From: Solea solea
Lineage: Eukaryota > Chordata > Actinopteri > Pleuronectiformes > Soleidae
DNA length: 64,000 nt
NCBI RefSeq assembly: GCF_958295425.1
Contig: NC_081142.1
Location: forward strand, 26,926,822 to 26,990,821
Reading direction: 5' to 3'
In this document: positions 1-10,990 of the stretch, one piece after another
Layout of the letters: every line of letters begins with the position of its first letter
How positions within the stretch are numbered: the stretch's first letter is position 1
Notes under the pieces: model-generated
The model's input: only the letters and a program-made list of their open reading frames with translations
Database searches by the model: none
Told to the model about the DNA's origin: nothing
Program-made: the position numbers and the translations under genes

Positions 1-840
1 TTCTTTGCAGAAAAGGGGAAATAAAAATGGAAATAAAAGCTCTTTTTCTTTTTGCCTGACTCTGAGCTCCAAGTGCTCTACTTTTTACTGTCTGTCTTTT
101 AAAAGAGTTGTTTTCGTTTGTATTGTATTTGTAATTGACATAGAGGTTGAGACTTGTGAAAACAAGGAAAAGTGCGCTCTTAAGAGTCTGTCAACAAGTT
201 TTACTAAGATCTACTCGGATCCCCTGCACTGTATCACGACTGTACGCGATCCTTGTCATGAAGATCCTTACTTGGATGTGGGGATAAAGCAGCGTGTCAA
301 GAAATGATCCAGAACCACGTCCTCTACTTAGGGTCAATTGTCATTAAAGCAGGATTTTTACCATTTAATTTGACAACTCCGGAGTCATTGTGATGGTTAA
401 ATTGCTTGTTGTTAGCGTAAAATCAGCCATGTAAGATCAAGGCCGCCGAACAATCCGAATCTGGAGGACTTGTGAAGTCTCAGGTCTCGCAGGAAAGGGG
501 AAGGGAGGGGGAATAGTGAGGATAAAGCAGTAAACAATCGATTTATTTAGCTATGCTTGAACTTTTAAAGGTAACATTAGTGATTAAAATTTCCGATATA
601 GATCTTAAACGTTTACATTGTCTTTGAGTTGTTGTTTTAGCCCTGAGGAATTCAAAATGGCCTGAAATTAAAAAGACATTTAAATGTAATTTAAGCATCA
701 TGAGGGGACAACAGCAGAGCACTGCTGCGTCCCTCTGAGCACAGCCTCTGCTAAATACTCTTGGTGGCTTCTGCAAACATAGGACATCACTGCAGCTTAC
801 AGGCTTATTGAAAACCAGGAAGAGACTGTGCTTCTAGTCA
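1..840. other. Unique non-coding DNA, nothing recognised
   Basis: Mixed-composition sequence without recognisable repeat ends. Short open frames occur on both strands (the longest about 100 codons, at 5-307), but none has a recognisable domain or convincing splice sites. Confidence 0.5.
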
Positions 841-921
841 ATTAGTGTCTTGATTTTTATAGCACCGCAAAGGCAATTTTCCACATTGTGAGCAATAAAG
901 TTTAACCTCAACCTCAACCTT
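841..921 (+). mobile_element. LINE-type 3' tail fragment
   Basis: The segment ends with a short motif of the form attgtgagcaataaagttt followed by three AACCTC repeats. A terminal AATAAA-containing motif followed by short tandem units is characteristic of the 3' ends of fish non-LTR retrotransposons. Only the last ~80 bp is present, so the family cannot be named. Confidence 0.4.
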
Positions 922-1835
922 CCATGTAGCATTTTCACTGCAGCGCTTCATTCTGTACAAACACTGCCACAAGATCATTATCTCTCTGGTAACAAAGAAA
1001 AAAAAATCATTTTAATTTCAGTCTAACCCTTGTGACTTTATATCCGCCGCCACAGACACACGGTGCAGCTACTGCTGAAGGCCTCTGATCACTGCACTTG
1101 ATCACAGCTCCAAGATGTCAGCGGCGTTTCAGAAGACTTTGTCATTGACTGCTGACAACTTCCCCTCTGTCGTCCAACTTTACTGCTCTAATTCACAGCA
1201 GAAGTTTGCGATTTGAATGCGAACGAGGGCGTTTCGCAGACACATAACTCGCTATCAGCGCCTCATAAACAATAAACCTCTCAAGTTAACAAATGTGCAC
1301 ACACAAAAAAGTTTAACATCTGAAGCAGAGTCACGTGTTGAAGGTGGCAACCCTGTTTAAATATTCAAACTGGACAACGGTAGAGCTCGTAGAGGTAGAG
1401 AATGTTCACACCATTAGAGAAAGGGACACATGTAATTATGAAAATGAGATAAGGGAGAATCAAAATGACCTGAATGAAAAACGAGGGGAAAAAAGTCCTC
1501 CAGTGCAGAACTTGGTTTGATTGATTCGGAGCAGATGAGCCCAAGGCTCCACTGTTGGCAGCCTAGGGTTCATGCTGTAATGATAGCTTTATAATTAAGA
1601 TTAAAGACCACAGAGCACAGACAAGACACTCGAGTGGTGTTGGGGGCTTCTCCAATGACACTGGGAATAATTGGAGAGAAGTACCTACAGTCTCTGCCTC
1701 CCTGAGGATGAGGAGGCTGGGTTTCACAATATGCAAACACTGTGAATGACAAAGGAAAGGTGGTTTTAATATGACAGAATGTTCATTTATTTCACACTGC
1801 ACATTGAAGGGGATATATGAAAAAATTTAACAACA
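922..1835. other. Unique non-coding DNA
   Basis: No repeat termini, long open frames or simple repeats stand out in this stretch. Confidence 0.4.
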
Positions 1836-2128
1836 CTACGCGGCGGAGTCGCGGCTAGCACTGTTGCCTTACAGCAAAAAGGGTTGGGTTCGCAACATTT
1901 CCGTGTGGAGTTTGCATGTTCTCTCCATGTCCAAAAACATGGAGTTAACTGGACCCTAAACTGACTGTCGAATGGTTGGCTCTGTGTGTGCTGCCCTGCG
2001 ATGGACTGGCAACCTGTCCATGGTGTACCACACCATTCGCCCAATGTCGACCCGGGATTAGCTCCAGCTTCCTGTGACCCTCATGTTGAGGATAAAGCGG
2101 TTGATAATGAATGAATGAATGAATAAAT
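1836..2128 (+). mobile_element. tRNA-headed SINE, plus orientation
   Basis: This is a near-complete copy of a common teleost SINE-like repeat. The head runs from a degenerate A-box region (GTCGCGGCTAGCACTGTTGCC) to a damaged B box (GGTTCGCAAC). The body follows (GTGTGGAGTTTGCATGTTCTC, CCCTGCGATGGACTGGCAACC). The tail is GAGGATAAAGCGGTTGATAATG followed by four GAAT-type repeats. Copies of the same family, in minus orientation, lie at 21,998-22,190, 22,203-22,546 and 61,981-62,735. I could not see a clear target duplication around this copy. The family assignment is from recognition. Confidence 0.75.
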
Positions 2129-2627
2129 GTGCAACAGTAAGCTTCATCCCAATTCCAAACGCTGTTACTCCAAGCAGCAGCAAATCATCAGTATGTGATG
2201 AGAGCAGATGACAAGGCAACAATAACGGACTGTGAAACATTAAACAGGGTTCTCACACATTTTTAACAATCAATTTTCAAAACTTTTTCCCAATATATTT
2301 TACCCAACTTCCATGACTCAGTGGTTTAACAAAGGGAGGAGACTTTAGGGGCCAGAAATAAGGCTCTTACTTTGATGAGCTACGTCAGTAAAAAAAACAT
2401 GGACTATCTTCGTCAACATCCACAGTCGACTCTGGCTCTCTTGAGTCATGACTTATATTATTCATTGGCAAACCAAACATTAGATTAGCATACAAGTCAG
2501 TGAGTCTTATGCCACAGATTTTCATGTCACGCCGCCAAATCACTGCATTTTCTTTGCAACATCAGTTCAGTTTCTTTAATTTTCTTCTGTTTGAGACATT
2601 TTTGGGAGGTGTACTGAGGCTTTTTAG
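2129..2627. other. Unique non-coding DNA
   Basis: AT-rich sequence with no recognisable element. Confidence 0.4.
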
Positions 2628-2750
2628 GTCTGGTAATGTTTATCATTTCCCACCCATAGCTGCAGCTCGCTGTGTTTAAGTAACTCTACTAGCAACCCAG
2701 GTGTGCTACAAGCTGTGTTACTGGAGAGGTGGTGGTGGGGGGAGCAACGG
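2628..2750 (+). repeat. Interspersed repeat, copy A (inverted partner near 6.5 kb)
   Basis: This matches the reverse complement of 6,465-6,592 through a series of shared blocks: GGTAA..TT, CCCATAGCT.CA, AGTAACTCTACT.GCAAC, GCTACAAGCTG, GGAGGTGG.GGTGG and GGAGCAAC. Similarity is roughly 75% by eye. It is probably part of a dispersed fish repeat whose ends I cannot define. Confidence 0.55.
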
Positions 2751-3343
2751 ACCAAACCAAAACATCAGTTATAGAGTTTACGATCCAGAAATGAATCTTT
2801 TTTATATATATATTCTGGCTGCATCATTTTTTAACAGTGAAGAATTTAATCATCACATCATTCTATCAAGCAATGCTATGACAATATAATACACTTCTTA
2901 CATATATCACCTATAAATCACAATCATAGAGTCACTGCGGGAGCTGAGAAAAAAACAGAAAGAAAATGGATGATTTATGTATTACTGTAGTGTATAATTT
3001 TTTTTTTAAATTGAAGCAAAACGCCATGTGTTAAACAACAGATTATGTGTGATTATGATGATTCACTCCTTACATGGGGCAGATTGGAGAGCCATCTGGG
3101 CGGCAGTGATGACAGAGACGGTCCGACTTCTGTTGTTAATGAGTTGGACAGCATGAAAAGAACAACCACTGACAGCATGAGCAACTTTGTTCTTTTACTT
3201 TTAAAGTGATAGTTTGTTGTTGTTGTTTTTTAAAGTGTGATTGTATGAGGTACTGACATGTATTTTTATACTCACTGAAATCATGAGCCAAAAACCAGCC
3301 TGAGATAAACGTACACTGAGTGAGGAAAACAGACTGAAGCCAC
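2751..3343. other. Unique AT-rich DNA
   Basis: A few homopolymer T runs, for example near 3,000, and nothing else recognisable. Confidence 0.4.
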
Positions 3344-3591
3344 TTAAAGGTTCAGTGTGAAGTATTCATGAGAGTTTATTGGCAAAAATTGAATACACTA
3401 CCCATAAGTAGTGTGTTTGTATAAGTGTGTATCACTGTAGCATGAACATACTTAGAATTCCATACAATTAGAATAAGCTTTGTTATATGTACTGAACAGA
3501 GGAGTCCTCTGTTTTGTTTTGTTTTGTTTAGTAATTACAATCTGCATTCTCACCATTAGATGTCACTAATTCCTACACATTGAGCCTTTAA
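3344..3591. mobile_element. MITE with TTAAAGG-type inverted ends
   Basis: The 248-bp segment begins TTAAAGGTTCAGTGTG and ends CACATTGAGCCTTTAA. The two ends are inverted repeats with 14 of 16 positions matching. The interior is AT-rich and includes four tandem GTTTT units. The sequence CACCATTAGATGTCACTAA before the right end is typical of a MITE family common in fishes. No coding capacity. The TTAA at the extreme ends could be a target duplication or part of the ends, so the superfamily is left open. Confidence 0.65.
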
Positions 3592-3989
3592 CAAAATCAA
3601 ATCAAATCAACAACTGCTTCACATGCTCACAGTGCTATCTTACCGTCAGACAGTCTTCTGATTGGAAACTGACATTTGTAAAATGCTCACTCTTTCACTC
3701 GTTCTTCTTTTTTTTTCTTCTAGCTGCAGGAACACAGGAGCTGCTGGTCTAGTTTTGCTTTGTCGGGTTAGTTTGTGTAACTGAGATAAATCCAAACACT
3801 CAAAACACAAAATAACATGTGTGAATTTAATGATGAATGCAGCAGTGGATCAACAACTCCTGTGTGCGATTCACAAACTTCATTTTCCAGATGGAAAAGA
3901 CAAACTAACCCTTTTAGGAGACAGATACACGTCTAGTCCAACGTCTTTAAACATTTCACATGGAAATGAGGAAGAAAAACCTCCTCCCA
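3592..3989. other. Unique non-coding DNA
   Basis: Contains short AAATC repeats at about 3,597 and nothing else notable. Confidence 0.35.
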
Positions 3990-4310
3990 CACATGAGGTG
4001 TGGAGTAACATTTTCAGTCAGACGCCTGATTCTCTGTGTCGTGACGGCCCGTGTTCAAAGTGGCCATCACTCCTCACCTTCGCTGACATCTCCAATCTGA
4101 TGAGGGTGAAGTCAAGTCGCTTAGATGACTAATAATCACATCAAAGGTGCCATGTCATCCAGCACATTTAAATAAGAGGGTTTTCCGTGAGCATTTGCAT
4201 GCATCTGTATGCCTGGGCTAAGAGGCTAATGTCATAAAGTACGGCACAGACATGATTTAATGTAATCTGTCATGTCATATGCTAATGTTGAGACCTCTCA
4301 GCAACATACA
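3990..4310. promoter_or_regulatory. Candidate conserved non-coding block
   Basis: Balanced, non-repetitive sequence with motif types common in vertebrate developmental enhancers: an octamer-like ATTTGCAT near 4,194, GCTAATG/ATGCTAAT homeodomain-type sites and an AATAATCACATCAAAGG stretch. An open frame at 3,821-4,132 runs into the block but resembles no known protein. Inferred from sequence character only; no alignment was possible. Confidence 0.25.
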
Positions 4311-4360
4311 GCATGTTAGTGAGGGGAGCGTGACAGTAAGGAAGTGGTGGTGAACAGTCG

Positions 4361-4710
4361 TGTGTGTGTGTGTGTGTGTGTGTTCTTGTATTTGTTCTTT
4401 CTTCAGGACGTTTTCTGGCATAAACACTCTGAGTGTGTGTCTGAGTCTGAGAGAAAAACAAACAGCATTCAACAATCCGTTCTGATGCAGGAGTAATGTA
4501 GGTATGTCAGTCCCAGTGAGACTAGCTCAATCTTACTTTGACTAACGTGTTTACATGACATTAAGAAAACCGAACAATGGTCTTTGTCTGAGTAAAATCT
4601 GACTTTTAACATGCATGTAAACACACTGACTGACCTTGTGAGGACCAAAACCTGGTCTTAATGAGGCATAACCTCATTTCGGAGGAATTGTTTACGATTA
4701 GGGCTAAGAT
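4361..4710 (+). repeat. (TG)n-led interspersed repeat, split by an insertion
   Basis: This begins with a (TG)n run (4,361-4,383), then TTCTTGTATTTGTTC and GGCATAAACACTC. It resumes near 4,626 with ACCTTGTGAGGACCAAAACC, TGGTCTTAATGAGG and a degenerate GGGTTAG-like tail. The related copy at 24,742-24,905 has the two halves joined directly, so about 190 bp has been inserted here. Part of the insert is a 78-bp element with inverted ends. Confidence 0.6.
4547..4624. mobile_element. 78-bp miniature element with GTGTTTACATG ends
   Basis: An exact 11-bp inverted repeat (GTGTTTACATG ... CATGTAAACAC) bounds 78 bp. The interior contains AAACCGAACAATGG and GTAAAATCTGA. It sits within the split (TG)n-led repeat. 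It is too short to classify further. Confidence 0.45.
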
Positions 4711-6013
4711 TTTAATTTAATGAATGAATGAAAGTCAATGATAGTAAATCAGTCATAAACATTAACAGTACTATTTACTTTGTATCTGTGCACATGTTGC
4801 TATGCTGTATGGTTGAGGTTATCGCCTGCTATTGCTAACATGTTTTGTCCTACTTCACGTGATGAACTCGGAGGTTGGCGTCACACCCAGGTCTGACTTC
4901 TGATGTAAGTTTTTCTATGATAATAAAGAGAAACTGAAAGTGTAAATGTGGCTTTTTGAACACAGCTATAATTCAGAAACAATCAGGAAGCATTTATGCA
5001 GAACTTCAAATAAAAATGAAACCATTTTCAGGTTAGTGTGGACAGATGTGGATGTAGCCTTCAGATGACTTCTTCCACTGAGACGCCATGATTAGTTTGT
5101 ACAGTAGCCCAGAAGGAAAAATTCTGCCAATTCGGTCAACTTCAGCCCTTGGTGTCACTAAATCTTACACAGTGGTCCTTTCATTTTGCACTTATTAGAC
5201 ACTACCTGTATGTAACTAGCCTGTATACATGTTATATACATGTTTTATTGGTGTTGTTTGTTTGTTTTTTACTGTTACATTTTAGTTTTTTCTTGTTTTT
5301 ATGCCTGTTCTTTGTTTTACTTTTATTGTGTATTTTATTTCTGTAAAGGAAATTGAATGACTTCTAATAAAGTCCAAGCAAATAAGTGTTTACTTACTAA
5401 CTAACTGTGACAGATTACTCTTTTAAAAATGCAGGCTTTATTTTTCAAATACTTTATAATATACTTCTATATCTGGTGTAAAACATTTTTAGTATCAGAA
5501 AAAAAAAAAACGAGCAATTAAAGGAGAATTGAGTTTTTATGCTCATGTAAGATACGATTAAAATGATTTCTTAAAAGTGGTGGTCATCATTTCCTTTGAG
5601 GTTGAGATTATTTCATATTCATTACATCAGATGTTATTTTTAATGTAGAGCCTTTGAGTCTAACTGGTCTTTTGCAGAATGTTGCATTATGGGTTGTGTG
5701 TGTCCTCAAGTGTTTTCAGGTCAGTCTACGTTAAAGCATCAGCAGTCAGACCACTTGTATTGTAAAAACGTCACATGGGCGTCCATCTTGGTTTTGGATC
5801 ATCGCGTAAAATGACTTCAGGGGGAAAATTAAATTTTGCTAATGGGTCACTGATACTCAGAAATCATAATGAATCCTAAACTCCTACAACGTCGTGGATG
5901 CATTTGGACATTCATCTATTGCTTGTCGTGACCTTTTTCCTGATGGGGTTAACATTTTCTTTTCATGAAAAAAAATGCAATGCAATTTCATTAGTTTCAC
6001 TGGCTCGCAGTGT
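4711..6013. other. AT-rich DNA with a small MITE remnant
   Basis: Mostly unique. At about 5,140-5,170 the sequence TTGGTGTCACTAAATCTTACACAGTGGTCC resembles one end of a fish MITE related to the 3,344-3,591 element, but no partner end is visible. A thymine-rich open frame at 5,149-5,346 encodes only a leucine/phenylalanine-rich string and is judged non-genic. Confidence 0.4.
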
Positions 6014-6056
6014 ACACACACACACACACACACACAGTCACACACACACAGTCACA
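6014..6056. repeat. (CA)n microsatellite, interrupted
   Basis: Two CA runs separated by CAGTCA steps, about 43 bp. Confidence 0.9.
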
Positions 6057-6464
6057 CGTGGCACCACTGCCAAAATACCAAACAATGGAAAATAAATTCA
6101 TCGCAGGGAAATGTCAGGTAGGAAGCTGTGAGCAGGACTGTGGAGGTCTGACAAGACACAATTACACAGCGGCCTCCCACTGAGGACTGCGACGTGGTAT
6201 TTTCATGTCGGTATGGTCTCTCAAATAAACCCACAGCAGCACGGCACACCCCACTTTGATCTGTGAGGAGGAGGCGTCTGATGCATCTCCTCTCTCACTG
6301 TTGATATAGTGTGGGAATGAATTGGACACAAAGATAGCAATGAATAGGTTTATTTGGAATACTAAAGGTGACTTTTACAATATTAAGTCATGTAACAACC
6401 ATCAGAGATGAAGGAAACACAGATAACAAGGATGCAGCTTTTTATTCACAAAAGACTTTTTTTT
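6057..6464. other. Unique non-coding DNA
   Basis: No repeat ends or coding signal recognised. Confidence 0.35.
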
Positions 6465-6592
6465 TGTTGCTCCACCCACCTCCACCTCCCCGATTATGCA
6501 GCTTGTAGCAATTTGACACCCACGTTGCCAGTAGAGTTACTCGAACACAAGAAGGTGAAGCTATGGGTCAGAAATGCTTAATGTTACCAAAT
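6465..6592 (-). repeat. Interspersed repeat, copy B (inverted partner near 2.7 kb)
   Basis: Reverse-complement match to 2,628-2,750, sharing GTTGCTCC, CACCTCC, CAGCTTGTAGCA, GTTGCCAGTAGAGTTACT and AGCTATGGGTCAGAAATG. Similarity is about 75% by eye. Confidence 0.55.
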
Positions 6593-6720
6593 GTAAAATA
6601 ACAAAATGTAGCTAATATTAGCTAATGCCCTTTCAGTCATACACATGGTGGACATACATATTATGTCATATATGTTCAGTATAACACTTTCAATCTCTGA
6701 CTATTGCTGACGTGAAAATG

Positions 6721-6785
6721 GCCTATCGCTTTATCCTCCACACGAGGGTTGCAGAGCTGCTGGAGCCAATCACAGCGGACTGAAA
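6721..6785 (-). mobile_element. SINE 3'-part fragment, minus orientation
   Basis: CTATCGCTTTATCCTCCAC, ACGAGGGTTGCAGAGCTGC and TGGAGCCAATCACAGC match the reverse complement of the 3' region of the SINE family at 1,836-2,128. With the head fragment at 7,268-7,325 in the same orientation, this may be one old SINE opened by later insertions. Confidence 0.55.
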
Positions 6786-6940
6786 ATGATCAGTTTTTAT
6801 TAAAAATAAAACAGCTATGTACATGTATGTGGGAGTGTGTTGGAAACATGGTAACCAATTCTCTACAATGTTTTTAACTTAAAGTTTGATGTTGTACAGT
6901 GTCTTCAAATAAATAAAAAAACACAGTCAAAAAATAATAA

Positions 6941-7250
6941 GTCAACCACACGTCAGCAACTGAGCGCATTTAGTCTCCAGATGAGCAAAACGAGGAGTTC
7001 AAACTGAACAGCAGAATGAGAAAGAAAGGTGACTATCGCTAGTGTTTACAGAGAAGGATCTGAAGACAGTGAGCAGCAATTCTCTGGCCTTTTAGACGCC
7101 AGAGGTCAGAGGAGAAGTTGTTTGAAATGATGGAAATGTAACAGTGACTCACATAAACACTCATTATGACGACCATCACTGAATGAACAGCTCATCGAAG
7201 CACAACACACTGCTGCCACTTGATTGGGTCTAGTGTGTACCTAATAAACA
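6941..7250 (+). mobile_element. Internally deleted Tc1-like element remnant
   Basis: About 310 bp closely similar to 11,050-11,360. Shared blocks include CATTTAGTCTCCAGATGAGC, GAATGAGAAAGAAAGGTGAC, CGCCAGAGGTCAGAGGAGAA, GTGACTCACATAAACACTC and GTGTACCTAATAAA. Fragments such as ACGCCAGAGGTCAGAGG and TTTACAGAGAAGGATCTGA are relics of a Tc1-family transposase gene. The left inverted end is lost here; the right end is degenerate. Non-autonomous. Confidence 0.7.
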
Positions 7251-7267
7251 GAAAAGTCTCAGACTGG

Positions 7268-7325
7268 GATTCAAACTCAACACCTTATTGCTGTGAGGCA
7301 ACAGTGCTAACCACTAACCCACGAG
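7268..7325 (-). mobile_element. SINE head fragment, minus orientation
   Basis: GGGATTCAAACTCAACACC, TTATTGCTGTGAGGCAACAG and TGCTAACCACTAACCCACGA form the reverse complement of a tRNA-like SINE head with its B and A boxes. Probably the other half of the fragment at 6,721-6,785. Confidence 0.6.
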
Positions 7326-8576
7326 TAATTGAAATGAGAATAATAACAATGCATAAAAAACGAATTGTGAGCACTTGCTGACTTGTTAAAATACTCAAAA
7401 AGGAGAGGGAAGAAGAGGAGAAACTCTACCTCCACCACCTCATGTCCATAAATCATCGACAAGCGTCCTTATCATCATATGCACACTCATGCACCATCAT
7501 ACAATATATACAATATATGAAATTAAATACAAAAATGTATTATATATATTACCCCAACAATAATTAGTTTGGACGTTGTTGAAGTTCCATATAAGTCTGT
7601 TCCATCGTCTCACTCCAATATATATTCACTGATATGCAAAACAGCGAGATTCCTCTCTGTTGCTGATGTGAATAACTGTACAACACTGGAATATAAGGTT
7701 ATTGACTGTATCATATATACTTTTTAATGTATATCCCATATTACCATCAAAATGCTGCATATACTGAGATTCTCGTCTAATAATCTTTCTAATTATTCAT
7801 ACCCTGAAGACAGGCTGATAAATTGCCTGTGGTAATTAGAATGATTAAGTGAGAAGTGCAAAATGGTAATTTATCCTTGCGTGACAGAGTTAAGTAAACC
7901 TGGTTATAAAACCTGCCTAATTAGCTGTCGTAAAGAAAATGGAGCAGAGTGGTAAACCGGTGAACAGGTAGTTAGACTCTCCAGATGGCTCCCTCAGTCA
8001 TTTCTCACCTTTTTTTGTATCTAAAATGTATTTAATTTATTTTCAAATATTGTGAAAACTGTTTTTTTATATAAACTGACATAAATATAGAATAAACGCT
8101 TTAAAAAAAACTAACAGTGTAGCAACGGAACAAAATCTGAATCTAATTGTAATATACTCATACTTTAATTTGTAAATAAACATGTTCTAAAAGATCAGTC
8201 GTTTTTAACAGCACACGTTCCCTGTTATATAACATTCACAGATTAATTCATTCAAATTAAAGCTGCAGCAGGGGTTTTATCCAAGGATCAGAACGTTTCC
8301 TGATGACCTCGTGTTTAAGAACTCAGATTCAGTACAATTGCCAATTATTTCATTTAAAATCTAAGATTGGGACGTTGTAATTTAAGTTGACATTTATTGA
8401 CATTTGTTGACATTATTATTATTTGTCACAAACACATTTGCGTTTTTGTGATAGAAAAAGTACCAAGTACCACTGTGTGTTCAAGGTTCTGGAACTGGCC
8501 TCAATTCAAATTTGAAAGATACACAACCCTATTTGCAATAGCCATGGTTTTCTGCATCCATATGTCATTTGGATAT
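7326..8576. other. AT-rich unique DNA
   Basis: Contains AT-dinucleotide-rich patches near 7,500-7,560 and 7,700-7,740. No element ends or coding signal were recognised. Confidence 0.4.
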
Positions 8577-9449
8577 GTCACCTGTTCATGGATAAAAGAC
8601 TTCCTCACGAACCGTCCACAGACTGTTAAACTTGGTAACCACATCTCCTCCACCCGCACACTCAGCACCGGCTCTCCACAGGGGTGTGTGCTGAGCCCAC
8701 TACTGTACTCCCTCTACACCCATGACTGTAGCCCAACCCACCTTGGTAACACCATCGTCAAGTTTGCAGACGACACCACTGTGGTTGGACTAATCTCAGG
8801 GGGAGATGAGTCTGCTTACAGGGATGAGATCCTAAAGTTGACAACGTGGTGTTCAGCGAACAACCTGGCACTGAATGCCACAAAGACAAAGGAAATCGTC
8901 ATCGACTTCAGGAGGCACCGCGCAGACCCAGCTCCCCTCTACATCAACGGTGTCTGTGTAGAGAGGGTCCAGACCTTCAAGTTCCTGGGCACCGTCATCT
9001 CGGCTGACCTCTCCTGGACCCCGAACATCACGGAGATCACCAAGAAGGCCCAACAACGCCTGCACTTCCTGAGAGTGCTCAGGAAAAACAACCTGGATGA
9101 GAAGCTGCTGGTGAACTTCTACCGCTCTTCCATAGAGAGCCTGCTGCTGTACTGCATCACAGTGTGGTACGCCAGCTGCACTGAAGCAGACAGGAAGGGT
9201 CTTCAGAGAGTCATCAACGCAGCACAGAGGATCATCGGCTGCACTCTCCCCTCCCTAAAGGACATTTACCACTCTCGCTGCCTGAACAGAGCGAGGAACA
9301 TTGTTAAGGACAGTTCCCACCCCGGCTTTCATCTGTTCGACATGCTGCCCTCTGGCAGACGCTACAGGTGTGTCCGAGCTCGGACAAATAGACTTAAGGA
9401 CAGCTTCTTCCCCAGAGCCATAACCACACTGAACATGGACATGCACTGA
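8577..9449 (+). pseudogene. LINE reverse transcriptase, C-terminal part
   Basis: The frame is uninterrupted to the TGA at 9,447 and encodes the C-terminal half of a non-LTR reverse transcriptase, which would copy LINE RNA into DNA at the insertion site. Visible motifs, numbered from the in-frame ATG at 8,397, are [10 protein letters not shown] at residues 92-101 and the catalytic FADD box at 123-126 (D125, D126). An LNATKTKE block follows, then FKFLGTVIS, and a conserved tail [20 protein letters not shown]. The first ~60 codons after 8,397 ([10 protein letters not shown] and so on) do not look like LINE protein and lie in AT-rich flank, so homology is taken to start near SWIKDFL at about 8,586. 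Full-length relatives are roughly 900-1,000 residues with an N-terminal endonuclease, absent here. No frameshift is seen, suggesting a fairly young but inactive copy. Confidence 0.85.
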
Positions 9450-9549
9450 CCATCCTACCTCTACCACATACTCTCACACATTCTGGCATGTGCAATACTC
9501 TACATTTCATGCTGAAATGCTTATTTATTTAATAATTTACTCCACACTA

Positions 9550-9835
9550 TGCAATACTTATATACTGTGCACTACTTATATTGTATATACAGATTTTTAT
9601 CCTGCTTAAATTACATTCCAACTGTGCAATATCTGTATTTTTAAATGGTACCCTGCTAAAATCACTTTCATACTGTGTAAATGTTTATATTTCTATCTTT
9701 ATATACTGCAAAATTACATTTCACTCTGTGATATTTATATTCTATATGCTGCTAAAATCATATCTCACACTGTGATATTTATATTTCTATATTTCATATA
9801 CTGTTAAAAAAAAAAAAAAAAATACACTTCATACT
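9550..9835 (+). repeat. Degenerate ~65-bp tandem repeats in the LINE 3' UTR
   Basis: Units of the form CTGTGCAATATTTATATTTC ... ATACTGCTAAAAT recur about four to five times, each starting with a variant of CACTGTGNAATA. They end at a run of 17 A (about 9,807-9,823). Confidence 0.55.
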
Positions 9836-10057
9836 GTGGAAATAGTCTTATTTATTATTTTTTATACCCTGCTATGGGTCACGTCTCATAGAAATGCACT
9901 TTTTATATTTAAACCCTGCTACAGACCTGCTATTTCATATTGTGCAATAAGAATTTGATGGCTGTATATCCTTTTAATGTAGTACGCTGCAACTGAAAAC
10001 CCACCTCACGTTAACTAGGGTCACTTTTTCTTTTTAATGTCCTTGACCCATACACTG

Positions 10058-10086
10058 GTTGTTGTTGTTGTTGTTGTTGTTATTGT
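10058..10086. repeat. (GTT)n microsatellite
   Basis: About nine GTT units within the LINE 3' UTR. Confidence 0.85.
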
Positions 10087-10167
10087 TCTTCGTTGTTAGC
10101 TGTATGCACTTTCAAGGTGAAGTCAAGTAAATCTCGTTGTACAACTTGTATAATGACAATAAAGGCA

Positions 10168-10245
10168 TTCTATTCTATTCTATTCTATTCTATTCTATTC
10201 TATTCTATTCTATTCTATTCTATTCTATTCTATTCTATTCTATTC
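10168..10245 (+). repeat. (ATTCT)n array, LINE tail
   Basis: About 15.5 perfect pentanucleotide units directly after the LINE terminal motif. This is the tail type added during target-primed reverse transcription, and it may have expanded since insertion. Confidence 0.9.
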
Positions 10246-10990
10246 ATTTGTTGATGAGATGATTGTTTAAAACTTCCAGTTATTCAGTGTTCATCCAATA
10301 CATCAAATGCTGTATGAGAGAACAAAAATACCTCATAAACTCAGCTGTCCGTTGTTATTTGTCCTCTTAAATATCCGGTCTGTCATTGTCGCTTGCCGTT
10401 GATAGGACGTTACACAGTAACGCTGACAAACAACGTGAGGCGGCCAGTGTTCAGCTCCCGGAGACACGAGCACAATAACCTTTCCCAACATCGGCCGTCT
10501 CAGCAGCATTGCATGTGACACTACACTCCAGGGCAGATTTCTCCCAAACAGGATTTCAGATGATTGAAAGCTTTTTGATTTGGAAGTGTATTCTCTTAAG
10601 CTAAGTGCTCTCAGAGACCATCAAGGAAATTTAATTGCCTCACTTAGAGAAAAAAAAGCAGGTTTTCTGACCCAAATGATATCAGATCTTAACGTCTCAA
10701 TAGAAACACATGGAATTGGATGGTCAACTGGGCGCCTAATGTCATTGGGAAATGCAATTTTCTGATGGCATTTCCTAAGTCTGTCTCACCGAAAGCACAA
10801 GATTGATCAAAATCTTAATCAGCCATTTTCTGAAGTGGACCTTGGCTTTGGCTTTATGGTAGATGATGGAGCCAAACAAGCATGAATGTTGACCTTATAA
10901 AAGAAAAGTCTCTATGTTTGAAAAGCCGTCAGACTGACGTGATTACCACGTCACAGCACACGAGTACAAAGGCTCAGGATGATTGGATTA
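10246..10990. other. Unique non-coding DNA
   Basis: No element ends or coding domains. The short open frames at 10,333-10,521 and 10,580-10,765 have no recognisable content. Confidence 0.4.

Larger units (their letters stand above)
8577..10245 (+). mobile_element. 5'-truncated L2/CR1-group LINE with (ATTCT)n tail
   Basis: A non-LTR retrotransposon copy with three parts. The first is the C-terminal part of the reverse-transcriptase frame (to 9,449). The second is a ~700-bp AT-rich 3' UTR with internal ~65-bp repeats. The third is a terminal motif, CTCGTTGTACAACTTG then TATAATGACAATAAAGGC, leading into a perfect ATTCT array. The same terminal motif in reverse complement occurs at 30,074. Loss of the 5' two-thirds is the usual result of incomplete reverse transcription. 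Assignment to the L2/CR1 group is from protein motifs and the tail. Confidence 0.85.

Noticed and set aside
5149..5346. Leucine/phenylalanine-rich frame as a membrane protein
   Set aside because: Read through T-rich, low-complexity DNA; no start context or conservation signal.
8397..8576. Upstream 60 codons as the true N-terminus of the LINE protein
   Set aside because: The residues do not fit a reverse transcriptase and lie in AT-rich flank; the frame is open by chance before the truncation point.
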